DNA of 64,000 nucleotides. Source: PVC group bacterium. Its GTDB lineage: Bacteria; Verrucomicrobiota; Kiritimatiellia; UBA8416. Position 1 is the first letter of the stretch; every line of letters begins with the position of its first letter. Shown piece after piece: positions 25,132 through 33,141 of this stretch. The notes beneath the pieces were generated by a model, which saw only the letters and a program-made list of their open reading frames with translations, was not told the DNA's origin and ran no database searches. Both the position numbers and the translations under genes were made by a program. The stretch covers positions 1 to 64,000 of the forward strand of contig PXBF01000031.1 of assembly GCA_003567005.1 (NCBI GenBank), given 5' to 3'.

Positions 25132-25671
25132 ATGAAGATCGTTTTTATTGTTATTGTAGGAGCTGTCATAGGCTCGGTGATGGGGTATCTGGGATCGTGC
25201 ACGACGGGTGCTTGTCCATTGACGGCAAACCCGTTTCGTGGGGCCGGTTTTGGTGCGCTGCTAGGATTTCTCATTGCTGTCAGTAATATGAGCGGCCGAG
25301 GGGCGCGCGAGAGCTTGAAAGAGTCTGATCAGGTGTCACGTGTCTCTGATCTTGGAGCACTGCAGGCTCTTATCTCTGGAGCTGCCGTGCCGGTCATGGT
25401 CGATTTTTATGCATCATGGTGTGGACCTTGTAAGAGGTTGGCTCCTGAAATCTCTGCATTAGCTGATCGTTGGAAAGGGCAAGCCATTGTGGTTAAAGTC
25501 AATGTTGATGATCAACCTGAGATTGCCGCACATTATGGAGTTTCCAGCATACCGGACGTTCGTATATTTTCAGAAGGACAGGAAAGGTTGTCCGTTATGG
25601 GATATCAGTCTAGGCAAGCACTGCATGAATCATTAGTTGCAGCCGGAGGCGATCCAACTGGGTCCTTTTAG
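25132..25671 (+). CDS. Membrane-anchored thioredoxin-domain protein with DUF6132-like N terminus
   Basis: The N-terminal 50 residues hold two hydrophobic segments around a loop G-S-C-T-T-G-A-C-P-L-T-A-N-P, resembling small membrane proteins of the DUF6132 type, including its Cys pair. Residues about 75-170 form a thioredoxin domain with the W-C-G-P-C-K active site and the cis-Pro motif S-I-P-D. It is probably an inner-membrane thiol oxidoreductase; which side the thioredoxin faces is not settled, though the lack of a signal peptide after the second helix and the cytoplasmic-type C-G-P-C motif favour the cytoplasm. The fusion is less common than either part. It lies 86 bases before bcp. Confidence 0.8.
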   Translation: MKIVFIVIVGAVIGSVMGYLGSCTTGACPLTANPFRGAGFGALLGFLIAVSNMSGRGARESLKESDQVSRVSDLGALQALISGAAVPVMVDFYASWCGPCKRLAPEISALADRWKGQAIVVKVNVDDQPEIAAHYGVSSIPDVRIFSEGQERLSVMGYQSRQALHESLVAAGGDPTGSF

Positions 25672-25712
25672 TCGCACCTTTTACTGATTCAAAAAAAAGG
25701 TAGTTGTGTTAG

Positions 25713-25718
25713 TATAAT
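25713..25718 (+). promoter_or_regulatory. Candidate -10 element for bcp
   Basis: A perfect TATAAT lies 39 bases before the bcp ATG. No clear -35 is seen at 16-18 bases upstream (an A-rich run is there). A weak TTCAAA lies 19 bases upstream. Confidence 0.4.
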
Positions 25719-25757
25719 CAAGAGGAAATGTAGGAGACGGAAACAAAGGAGTTATTT

Positions 25758-26228
25758 ATGGCAGGAATACTGTTGCATGTTGGGGACCAGGCGCCCTCTT
25801 TTTCGTTGCAAGATCAGCATGGGAATTTGGTTGATCTCAAAGATTTTTCTGGGGAAAAGCTATTAGTATATTTTTATCCGAAGGCAAACACGCCCGGTTG
25901 TACGAAGCAATCCTGTGCGGTTTCGGACTCTTTGGAGGATTTGAAAAAGGTGGGTGTTCAGGCGGTTGGTATTAGTCCGGATGATTCGGCTGCCCAGCTC
26001 AAGTTCGATGAAAAGTTCAATCTTGGATTTCCGCTGTTGGCAGACAAAGAGCATGCGGTAGCCGAAGCGTATGGCGTGTGGGGTGAAAAATCCATGTACG
26101 GCAAGAAATACATGGGTATTGTCCGTTCCGCCTTTCTGGTGGATGAAAAAGGCAAGCTCCTCGCGGTGGCCTACAAAGTGAGCCCCGCCGACACCGTTCC
26201 TATGGTTTGGAAGGCGCTCAAGGAATAG
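25758..26228 (+). CDS. bcp: Thioredoxin-dependent peroxiredoxin Bcp/PrxQ
   Basis: Reduces hydrogen peroxide and organic peroxides with thioredoxin. The 156-residue protein has F-Y-P-K-A-N-T-P-G-C-T-K-Q-S-C, giving the peroxidatic Cys and, five residues later, the resolving Cys of the PrxQ type. AAAGGAG precedes the ATG. The membrane thioredoxin directly upstream could be its reductant, but each has its own spacing and possibly promoter. Length is normal. Confidence 0.93.
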   Translation: MAGILLHVGDQAPSFSLQDQHGNLVDLKDFSGEKLLVYFYPKANTPGCTKQSCAVSDSLEDLKKVGVQAVGISPDDSAAQLKFDEKFNLGFPLLADKEHAVAEAYGVWGEKSMYGKKYMGIVRSAFLVDEKGKLLAVAYKVSPADTVPMVWKALKE

Positions 26229-26253
26229 AGGCAACAAGCGCAGCCAAGGCATT

Positions 26254-26283
26254 TCGAGAGAATCGATGGAATCGAGAGAATCG
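26254..26283. repeat. Pair of 12-base direct repeats
   Basis: TCGAGAGAATCG occurs at 26254-26265 and again at 26272-26283 with an 18-base period. It sits in the 229-base gap between bcp and dapA, which otherwise shows no gene or clear promoter. It could be an operator for a dimeric regulator or simple drift. Confidence 0.5.
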
Positions 26284-26457
26284 CGTTTGTCCACATTAGG
26301 TAGACATATCGGTCAGGTTTTCGGTGGAAAAGGGCGTTCTTGCATGCTTCCTCTATTTCGGCTTGTTGTGGGAGGGGGGCTCTTGTTATGGTGCCGCCTG
26401 TGAAGATATGACCGTGCATGTGGTTATGTCGGGTGAGCTGTAACGAGGGAGATTTTC

Positions 26458-27348
26458 ATGTTTCAAGGTGTTTATACAGCACTGGTTACACCATACCAAG
26501 CGGATGGTAGTGTTGATTATGACTGCTTACGAGCTTTGGTGGCCAGGCAGCAGGAGGCTGGTGTCGACGGTATTGTACCTGTAGGGACGACGGGGGAAAG
26601 CCCATCGCTTTCCTACGAGGAGCATATCAAAGTGATTCAGACGGTGGCAGAGGCTTGTGGGGTTGGCACAACCTGTTGCAAGGATCGTCCGATGGTTATT
26701 GCCGGAACGGGTGCAAATTCCACCTCGGAAGCTTTGGAGCTTACACAGCAGGCAAAGGCAGTGGGTGCGGATGCAACCCTACAGGTAACGCCGTATTACA
26801 ATAGACCGAGTCAGGAAGGTCTGTATCGGCACTTCATGGAGGTGGCCGAAAAGGGCGGGCTCCCTGTGGTATTGTATAATGTGCCTGGCCGCACAGCCCG
26901 TGCGATTGAAGTAGATACGATTGTGCGTCTTGCCAGCCATGACATGGTTGTAGCTGTCAAGGAGGCGGGGGGAAGTGTGGATCGTGTGAGCCAGATTCTG
27001 GATACATGCGATATTACGGTATTATCGGGTGATGATATTCTTGCCTTACCCATGATGATTGTAGGGGCGGCAGGTGTTATCAGTGTTGCGTCTAATGTTA
27101 TACCCAAGCCCATACAAGAGTTGGTTTCAGCTGCTTTGGAGGGACGCTGGGATGAGGCCCGCAACTTGCACAGGTGTTATTACCGCGTCATGAAAGGGTT
27201 TTTCCTCGACACGAACCCGGTTCCTGTCAAAACAGCCTTGGCCATGATGGGATTATGCAAAGAGTCGTTCCGTTTGCCATTATGTGAAATGGAGCCAGTG
27301 CTGCGGTCTCGTCTGCATGCTATTTTGGAAAAATCAGGGGTCGTATGA
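26458..27348 (+). CDS. dapA: 4-hydroxy-tetrahydrodipicolinate synthase
   Basis: Condenses pyruvate and aspartate semialdehyde at the first step of the lysine/diaminopimelate branch. The 296-residue TIM barrel has G-T-T-G-E-S-P-S-L near residue 43, Y-N-V-P-G-R-T near 141, and the Schiff-base Lys168 in V-A-V-K-E-A-G-G. The GGGAG site precedes the ATG. Its stop overlaps the dapB start in an ATGA, forming the operon dapA-dapB-panB. Confidence 0.95.
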   Translation: MFQGVYTALVTPYQADGSVDYDCLRALVARQQEAGVDGIVPVGTTGESPSLSYEEHIKVIQTVAEACGVGTTCCKDRPMVIAGTGANSTSEALELTQQAKAVGADATLQVTPYYNRPSQEGLYRHFMEVAEKGGLPVVLYNVPGRTARAIEVDTIVRLASHDMVVAVKEAGGSVDRVSQILDTCDITVLSGDDILALPMMIVGAAGVISVASNVIPKPIQELVSAALEGRWDEARNLHRCYYRVMKGFFLDTNPVPVKTALAMMGLCKESFRLPLCEMEPVLRSRLHAILEKSGVV

Positions 27349-28166
27349 TGCAAGGTGATGTAAGGATTGGTATCGCTGGGGCTGCAGGGCGCATGGGGCA
27401 AGCGTTGATTCGTTGCAGTCAGAAGGTAGCGGGTGTTTTGTTGGTTGGGGCTGTTGAGCATGCCACGCATACGCAACTTGGTGAAGATAGCGGTGAGATT
27501 GCGGGGATCGATCCGGTTGGTATCGCTCTATCGGCAGATTTTGCTGCTGCTGTAGGTCGTGCCGATGTGATGATTGATTTCAGTTTGCACGATGCGGTTC
27601 CGGAGCATGCGCGGTTGGCTGCGCATGGAGGCTGTGCGCTTGTTGTCGGTACGACGGGATTATCGGCTGATGAGGTTCAAGCCCTAAACGAAGCGGCTCG
27701 CAAGGTGCCTGTGGTATGGGCGCCCAATATGAGCCCGGGGGTAAACCTGCTATTTGCGATGGCAGATCGAGCGGCGGCCATGTTGGGGCCTAGCTACCGC
27801 GTGATCATTGATGATACGCATCATATTCATAAAAAAGATGCGCCGAGTGGAACAGCCTTACGTTTGGGGGAGAAGGTGGCCGAAGGGGCTGGCGTGGATT
27901 TCTCGGATGTGTATATACACGATGAGGGTGGTTCACGAAACGATTATCCAGATGGCTCGATTGCCATCCGGTCTTTTCGCGAGGGGGAAGTTGTAGGGGA
28001 CCATACGGTATGCTTCGATGGCATCGGTGAGCGTGTGTCGTTGACGCATCATGCGAAGAGTCGGGATGCCTTTGCGCTGGGTGCTTTACAGGCAGCACGG
28101 TGGGTTGTTTCAATGGCTCCGCGCATGTATGATATGCAAGACGTATTAGGGTTGCGCTCGGTATGA
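27345..28166 (+). CDS. dapB: 4-hydroxy-tetrahydrodipicolinate reductase
   Basis: Reduces the DapA product with NAD(P)H. The 273-residue protein starts with the Rossmann motif G-I-A-G-A-A-G-R-M-G-Q and contains V-G-T-T-G-L-S near residue 102, the catalytic D-D-T-H-H-I-H-K-K-D-A-P-S-G-T-A segment, and the late L-T-H-H-A-K-S-R. A second in-frame ATG lies one codon on. It overlaps dapA and panB by four bases each. Confidence 0.95.
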   Translation: MMQGDVRIGIAGAAGRMGQALIRCSQKVAGVLLVGAVEHATHTQLGEDSGEIAGIDPVGIALSADFAAAVGRADVMIDFSLHDAVPEHARLAAHGGCALVVGTTGLSADEVQALNEAARKVPVVWAPNMSPGVNLLFAMADRAAAMLGPSYRVIIDDTHHIHKKDAPSGTALRLGEKVAEGAGVDFSDVYIHDEGGSRNDYPDGSIAIRSFREGEVVGDHTVCFDGIGERVSLTHHAKSRDAFALGALQAARWVVSMAPRMYDMQDVLGLRSV

Positions 28167-28957
28167 AATGGACGGCTACGCGTATTCAGTCCTCGAAGGG
28201 GCGTGAAAAGCTTGCCTGCCTGACGGCGGCAGATTTTGCGGTTGCCCAGTTGTTGGATCAAGCTGGGATTCCTTTGATACTAGTAGGGGATTCCTTGGGG
28301 ATGACGACGTTGGGGTATGATACGACTTTGCCCGTTACGTTGCATGATATGTTGCATCATACGACAGCTGAGGTGCGCGGCGTGAAGAAAGCCTTGGTGA
28401 TTGCTGATATGCCTTTCATGACCTATCAGGTTTCTGCGGGCCAGGCGCTGCGGAATGCTGGTCGTTTTGTGCAGGATGCGGGAGCCGATGGCGTAAAGAT
28501 TGAGGGAGGGACGTTGCGTGTTCGCACGGTGGAGCGACTCGTGCAGAATGGTATTCCCGTATTGGGGCATTTGGGTCTGACCCCGCAAAGTGTTCGTGCT
28601 CTCGGGGGCTATAAGGTGCAGGGCCGAAAGCCTACGGAGGCCGAACAGATCCTTAACGATGCCAAGGCGCTAGCGGAAGCCGGTATTTTTGCTTTGGTTC
28701 TGGAATGCATACCGGAAGAGTTGGCGCGCGAGATCACCGAGTCGATCCCAGTGCCAACCATTGGTATTGGTGCGGGGCGCTATTGTGATGGACAAATTCT
28801 GGTTACGGCAGATGTTTTGGGCATAGAGACGGGCGTCAAAGCTACGTTTTCCAAGCAATATGCGCAAGTTGGCACGATTATGCAGCAAGCATTTTCTGCG
28901 TATTTGCAGGATGTTTCGCGCGGGTCATTTCCGGCGCCTGAGCACACGTTTCAATAG
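28163..28957 (+). CDS. panB: 3-methyl-2-oxobutanoate hydroxymethyltransferase
   Basis: Transfers a hydroxymethyl group from methylene-tetrahydrofolate to ketoisovalerate, the first step to pantothenate. The 264-residue TIM barrel has L-V-G-D-S-L-G-M-T near residue 41, D-M-P-F-M-T-Y, the K-I-E-G-G motif, G-H-L-G-L-T-P-Q-S and I-G-I-G-A-G. It ends the dapA-dapB-panB operon and overlaps dapB; the pathway link to lysine synthesis is loose, so co-regulation of biosynthetic enzymes is the only inference. panC is not adjacent. Confidence 0.95.
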   Translation: MKWTATRIQSSKGREKLACLTAADFAVAQLLDQAGIPLILVGDSLGMTTLGYDTTLPVTLHDMLHHTTAEVRGVKKALVIADMPFMTYQVSAGQALRNAGRFVQDAGADGVKIEGGTLRVRTVERLVQNGIPVLGHLGLTPQSVRALGGYKVQGRKPTEAEQILNDAKALAEAGIFALVLECIPEELAREITESIPVPTIGIGAGRYCDGQILVTADVLGIETGVKATFSKQYAQVGTIMQQAFSAYLQDVSRGSFPAPEHTFQ

Positions 28958-29071
28958 GTCCACCGTCTGTAGTCATTTTACATAGACTGTGTATCTCTAA
29001 CCATACTTATTCTGGGAGCGTGCATCTTTGCACATATCGGTCATACGACATGCATGGCGACGTCAATACGC

Positions 29072-29641
29072 TCAGCGGGAAGCATCACGCAGGATGAGGT
29101 TGTTGAATTCCGCACGAGTTGCCGGATCACTGCGAAACGATCCCAATACAGAGGATGTCGTCATTACAGAGTTTTGCTTCTCGACGCCCCGCATCATCAT
29201 GCACATATGGCGGCATTCCATCACGACACCTACACCTTCGGCGTTGATCGTATCCCTGACGGCTTTGGCAATTTGTTCGGTGAGGCGCTCTTGAATCTGG
29301 AGGCGCCTTGCAAAACCATTTGCAATACGTGCCAGCTTGCTAACCCCCAATACTTTATTATTCGTAATGTAGCCGATGTGGCACTTGCCGAAAAATGGCA
29401 ACATGTGATGTTCGCACAGGCTGTATATTTCTACATCTCGCACGATTACCATGTTGTGTGCAGCAGCTTCGAAGACAGCTCCATTTACAATGGAATCTAT
29501 ATCCGTATGATAGCCGGCTGTTAAAAAGCGATATGCTGCGGCAACCCTTTCAGGCGTTTTCTTCAGACCATCCCTGTCGGGATCTTCTCCGATTTCCAAG
29601 AGTAATTCTCTCACCAACTTTGATACGCGTTTTGTATTCAT
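29072..29641 (-). CDS. folE: GTP cyclohydrolase I
   Basis: Makes dihydroneopterin triphosphate, the entry to folate. The protein (189 residues from the ATG at 29641) has [25 protein letters not shown] with the zinc-binding Cys and His, G-V-S-K-L-A-R-I-A, and the later [10 protein letters not shown] that gives the third zinc ligand. The ATG at 29641 fits the family's N terminus; an upstream ATG at 29710 would add an unconserved extension. It follows the ParB-domain gene by 75 bases. Confidence 0.93.
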   Translation of the reverse strand: MNTKRVSKLVRELLLEIGEDPDRDGLKKTPERVAAAYRFLTAGYHTDIDSIVNGAVFEAAAHNMVIVRDVEIYSLCEHHMLPFFGKCHIGYITNNKVLGVSKLARIANGFARRLQIQERLTEQIAKAVRDTINAEGVGVVMECRHMCMMMRGVEKQNSVMTTSSVLGSFRSDPATRAEFNNLILRDASR

Positions 29642-29716
29642 GTTGACTGAATCCGGCTTGACTATGAAAACCTTACACGCAGGTATGCGAATAGGGTTCG
29701 ATGGACACATATTGTT

Positions 29717-30247
29717 CTATACACCGAATTGATTACCAATGATATCTGCGCTATGGTTTTGATCTTGCGCTGTCTTTCTTTCTTGCACGTTTTTGTTTTG
29801 ATTGTCAGCAGGTTCAGGGATGGAGGGATCTGCCGGTTGATGGGACGGAGCCGGCTTTGGTTTGCGTCGTAGGAGTTTGCCGAAAAAGGCGCGCACAGCA
29901 TTGCGGATGCGTTTTCCTACTGAGGGATGTAACAATTTGTCCAAGCGTCGGTATCCGGCCAGCAGTTCTTCTGGGGAAAAGTCTTTCCGATGCACATTTT
30001 CCTCGAGTTCTAGCTGTAGTTTTTCTACCTCCGTCGCGCGCTCGACGATATGCGCATCGATAAATTTCCAACCGAGTTCACGTGCGGCCAAGGTTCGACG
30101 GTGCCCCGCTATGAGTTCGTTTTCTCTTGATAGCGTTACGGGGTTTAGTTGGCCGTGTTTGCGCATACTTTCCATGAGTGGTTTTAGATCGCCAATGTCT
30201 GTACGCACGCGATCCTTTATGATAATGTCATCCAGAAGCACTTGCAT
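29717..30247 (-). CDS. ParB N-terminal-domain protein
   Basis: A 176-residue protein. Residues 1-115 match the ParB/Spo0J nuclease-like domain: I-I-I-K-D-R-V-R-T-D-I-G-D-L, M-E-S-M-R-K-H-G-Q-L-N-P-V, N-E-L-I-A-G-H-R-R-T-L-A-A-R-E-L-G-W-K and L-E-L-E-E-N-V-H-R-K-D-F. The G-H-R-R box is the CTP-binding signature in ParB proteins. A helical, basic linker and a Pro/Gln/Asn-rich tail follow, and no helix-turn-helix or C-terminal dimer domain typical of chromosomal ParB is seen. No parA is adjacent. The ATG at 30247 has AAAGGA eight bases upstream and suits the family start. It may be a regulator or nuclease-like protein rather than a segregation factor. Confidence 0.75.
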   Translation of the reverse strand: MQVLLDDIIIKDRVRTDIGDLKPLMESMRKHGQLNPVTLSRENELIAGHRRTLAARELGWKFIDAHIVERATEVEKLQLELEENVHRKDFSPEELLAGYRRLDKLLHPSVGKRIRNAVRAFFGKLLRRKPKPAPSHQPADPSIPEPADNQNKNVQERKTAQDQNHSADIIGNQFGV

Positions 30248-30449
30248 GCCGAAATCCTTTGCTTTGGGTTTTGGTACGAGGGTCGACTTTTCGTAGTGAT
30301 ATAAGTGTAAGGATCTGTTGTAAACTTGCAAGCCATGATGAAATCAATTGACGAAAACCCTTTGCATAGCCGATAACTGTTTTTTTTGGCGTGATGGTGC
30401 CATTATTGTACGTTAAGAGAAGGAACCAAAGGGAAAATAGGGGAGTTAA

Positions 30450-32234
30450 ATGCATCCATACCGAACACACACATGCGGTGATTTGCGAGAAGCCGACGCT
30501 GGTAGTGTCGCACGGCTATCAGGTTGGGTATTCCATAAACGCGATCATGGCGGCGTTTTGTTTATTGATTTACGTGACCATTATGGTGTGACGCAGATTG
30601 TGATTCACCCCGAGAAATCTTTTTTTGAAGAATGTCAGCGTTGGCGCTCGGAAAGCGTTGTTACCGTTTATGGTCGTGTTGCGGCACGTACGGCGGATAC
30701 CGTAAACGCTGATTTGCCAACAGGGGGTGTTGAGCTTGTTGTGGATGAAGTTACGATACAGTCTGCAGCGGATCCTTTACCCTTGCATCTTGCGGGGGAA
30801 GACGAAGGTCCGGAAGAAACGCGTCTGCGGTATCGCTTTTTGGATCTGCGTCGCGAACGTATGCAGCGGAATATCCTATTGCGTTCTCGTGTCATTGCGA
30901 GCATGCGTCGCCGCTTAACCGAGAAGGGCTTTCCGGAATTTCAGACCCCCATTTTAACCAGTAGTTCTCCAGAGGGTGCGCGTGACTATCTGGTACCCAG
31001 CCGTGTACATCCCGGGAAGTTTTATGCGTTACCGCAGGCGCCGCAGCTTTTCAAACAATTGCTGATGGTCTCAGGGTTTGATCGATATTTCCAGATTGCC
31101 CCCTGTTTTCGTGATGAGGATGCGAGGGCAGACCGTTCGCCCGGTGAGTTTTACCAGTTGGATATTGAGATGGCCTTTGCTACGCAGGACGAAGTATTTG
31201 AAACAGTCGAGGATGTGTTACATGGCGTTTTTGCAGAATTTTCAGACTGGGAAATTGATGCGGCTCCCTTTGTGCGCATTCCTTATAAGGAGGCCATGTT
31301 GAAATACGGCACGGATAAGCCGGACTTGCGCATACCTATTGAAATACGTGATGTATCGGGCGTTTTTGCTGCTAGCGACTTTAATGCCTTCCGAAGTGTG
31401 GTTGAAAAGGGCGGGGTCGTTCGGGCTATTCCCGTCAAAGGCATCGCCGATCGTCCGCGTAGCTTTTTTGATAAGATGGTTGCATTTGCACAAGGCATTG
31501 GTTCGAAAGGACTAGCGTATCTGGTTTGGCAAGAAGGCAAGGTTAAAGGGCCTATCTTTAAGTTCTTGAAACCAGAAGATGTTGATGCTCTGGCATCGCA
31601 ATGCGGTGTTTCAGACGGAGATGTGTTGTTTTTCGTTAGCGACAAGGAAAAGCCGGCCAGTCGGATTGCTGGAGAGGTGCGGCATAAGCTCGGACATGAT
31701 CTTGGGTTGATTCCATCTGGTGTATATAAGTTCTGTTGGGTTGTGGATTTTCCCATGTTTGAATATGACGAGGAGTTGGGGCGTGTTGGTTTTTCGCACA
31801 ATCCGTTTTCGATGCCGCAAGGTGGGATGCAGGCTCTGCAAGAGCAAGATCCTTTAGATGTGCTGGCATATCAATACGATATTGTTTGTAATGGGTGTGA
31901 ACTTTCGAGTGGCGCCATTCGTAATCATTTGCCAGAAGTCATGTACAAGGCTTTTGAGATTGCTGGTTATCCCCCAGAAACGGTTGACGAGCGGTTTGGT
32001 GCTCTTATTCGTGCCTTTCGCATGGGCGCGCCGCCGCATGGTGGCTTGGCTCCTGGCGTAGATCGCATTGTGATGCTACTTGCACATGAGACGAGTATAC
32101 GTGAAGTGATTGCCTTTCCCATGAACCAGCGTGCACAGGATCTGATGATGGATGCACCGAGCTCGGTAAGCGAGAAGCAACTACGCGAATTGCATATTCG
32201 CATGCAGTTGCCGCATGCGGACAAACCGGCGTGA
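30450..32234 (+). CDS. aspS: Aspartyl-tRNA synthetase
   Basis: A 594-residue class II synthetase of the bacterial type. An N-terminal OB-fold anticodon-binding domain (about 1-105) is followed by motif 2 ([10 protein letters not shown]), the inserted GAD domain (about 280-420) typical of bacterial AspS, and motif 3 ([12 protein letters not shown]). The bacterial-length form often charges tRNA-Asn as well if asparaginyl-tRNA synthetase is absent; this window cannot tell. GGGGAG lies before the ATG. Confidence 0.95.
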   Translation: MHPYRTHTCGDLREADAGSVARLSGWVFHKRDHGGVLFIDLRDHYGVTQIVIHPEKSFFEECQRWRSESVVTVYGRVAARTADTVNADLPTGGVELVVDEVTIQSAADPLPLHLAGEDEGPEETRLRYRFLDLRRERMQRNILLRSRVIASMRRRLTEKGFPEFQTPILTSSSPEGARDYLVPSRVHPGKFYALPQAPQLFKQLLMVSGFDRYFQIAPCFRDEDARADRSPGEFYQLDIEMAFATQDEVFETVEDVLHGVFAEFSDWEIDAAPFVRIPYKEAMLKYGTDKPDLRIPIEIRDVSGVFAASDFNAFRSVVEKGGVVRAIPVKGIADRPRSFFDKMVAFAQGIGSKGLAYLVWQEGKVKGPIFKFLKPEDVDALASQCGVSDGDVLFFVSDKEKPASRIAGEVRHKLGHDLGLIPSGVYKFCWVVDFPMFEYDEELGRVGFSHNPFSMPQGGMQALQEQDPLDVLAYQYDIVCNGCELSSGAIRNHLPEVMYKAFEIAGYPPETVDERFGALIRAFRMGAPPHGGLAPGVDRIVMLLAHETSIREVIAFPMNQRAQDLMMDAPSSVSEKQLRELHIRMQLPHADKPA

Positions 32235-32348
32235 GCAGTCGCGGCAGGTTTATCTCGCCGCAAGGGTTCAAATCGACTGGACGGAACGTATGTGAAGCGT
32301 TACCTTTTCTAGTAAATGAAATGGTGGTAACGGCATGGGGGTGAATTT

Positions 32349-32870
32349 TTGAGTGATCGTCTGCTGGTCGCATTTGAAAATAAACAAGCATTTGTAAAGC
32401 CCGTTGGTCGCGCAACTTTCAAACTTGCTCCGGCCTTGAAACGGTTTAGCGTTTCGGTCCTGAGTAAGGGATGCCGGGATATTTGTTTTGATATGTCCGA
32501 GTGTACAACGTTGGATAGCACCTTTATGGGGGTGTTGGCTGGCATTGCCATGTGGCCTGTTCCTGACGGTAAAAAAGTCGATTTGACGCTTAAGGGACTG
32601 ATGCCGCGAACCCGTTCCATGTTGTCGACTTTGGGGCTCGAGAGAATCATGCATAGTGTTGATGAGAATACGGCTTCCGGTGCTGTCACCAGTGAACCAT
32701 CCGGTTCTGGCGTTCGCGAGGTGCACAATGATGCTGGCAAAGAAGAAACATTGGAAACGATGCGCACGGCGCATCAGGATCTGGTGCGTGCAGACAAGAG
32801 CAATGAAGCGCGGTTTTGTGATGTATTAACATATTTGGACCAAGAAATTAAACGTGTCGATGATAAATGA
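32349..32870 (+). CDS. STAS-domain protein with charged C-terminal extension, TTG start
   Basis: Residues 1-105 form a STAS domain of the anti-sigma-factor antagonist type, with C-F-D-M-S-E-C-T-T-L-D-S-T-F-M-G-V-L near 44-61; the Ser in D-S-T-F is at the position phosphorylated in SpoIIAA-like proteins. The remaining 68 residues are polar and charged (Glu/Ser/Asp) without known domain. The TTG at 32349 follows GGGG; no ATG fits better. It may take part in a partner-switching signal pathway, but no anti-sigma kinase or sigma factor lies next to it. Confidence 0.7.
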   Translation: MSDRLLVAFENKQAFVKPVGRATFKLAPALKRFSVSVLSKGCRDICFDMSECTTLDSTFMGVLAGIAMWPVPDGKKVDLTLKGLMPRTRSMLSTLGLERIMHSVDENTASGAVTSEPSGSGVREVHNDAGKEETLETMRTAHQDLVRADKSNEARFCDVLTYLDQEIKRVDDK

Positions 32871-32967
32871 AGCCTGCTTTCCTTTGGGGGGAAGAGCAGC
32901 GAAATGAGGCAGAGCTGTTGTAAAGAGGGTGCGATGGCTGGGATCATACAGCGGGAAAGTGGTACGT

Positions 32968-33008
32968 TGCTGTTTTCCGCGGGCGATAGGGTCAACAGCA
33001 TTTTTTTT
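32968..33008 (+). terminator. Candidate Rho-independent terminator after STAS gene
   Basis: TGCTGTT (32968-32974) pairs with AACAGCA (32994-33000), a seven-base stem with a 19-base loop, directly followed by eight T at 33001-33008. It lies about 100 bases after the STAS stop and 134 before dnaX. The T run is strong, the stem modest. Confidence 0.5.
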
Positions 33009-33054
33009 CGGTGCATGGAATGGGCGTTTGAGGTGTTAGCGATGTTGGGAACTG

Positions 33055-33070
33055 TTCCTCACGTGAAACA
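33055..33070. promoter_or_regulatory. parS-like site (13 of 16)
   Basis: TTCCTCACGTGAAACA matches the consensus ParB-binding palindrome TGTTTCACGTGAAACA at 13 of 16 positions; the right half and centre are perfect, and mismatches are at positions 2-4. It lies in the non-coding stretch upstream of dnaX, a gene often found near bacterial origins. Match is seen; binding is inferred. Confidence 0.35.
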
Positions 33071-33141
33071 TTGGCATACAGCAGGGGACGCGCTTGTTGG
33101 TCCATGGTTTAGAGCAAGATGGATTTGAGAGGCAAAGCAAT

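Noticed and set aside
32904..33128. A 74-codon open frame between the STAS gene and dnaX
   Set aside because: It spans the terminator-like hairpin and T run, has no recognisable motif, and lacks a ribosome site.
32871..33141. Possible signal-recognition-particle RNA upstream of dnaX
   Set aside because: In some bacteria this RNA lies near dnaX, but the conserved GGAAG/AGCAGC-type core loop is not found on either strand in this gap.
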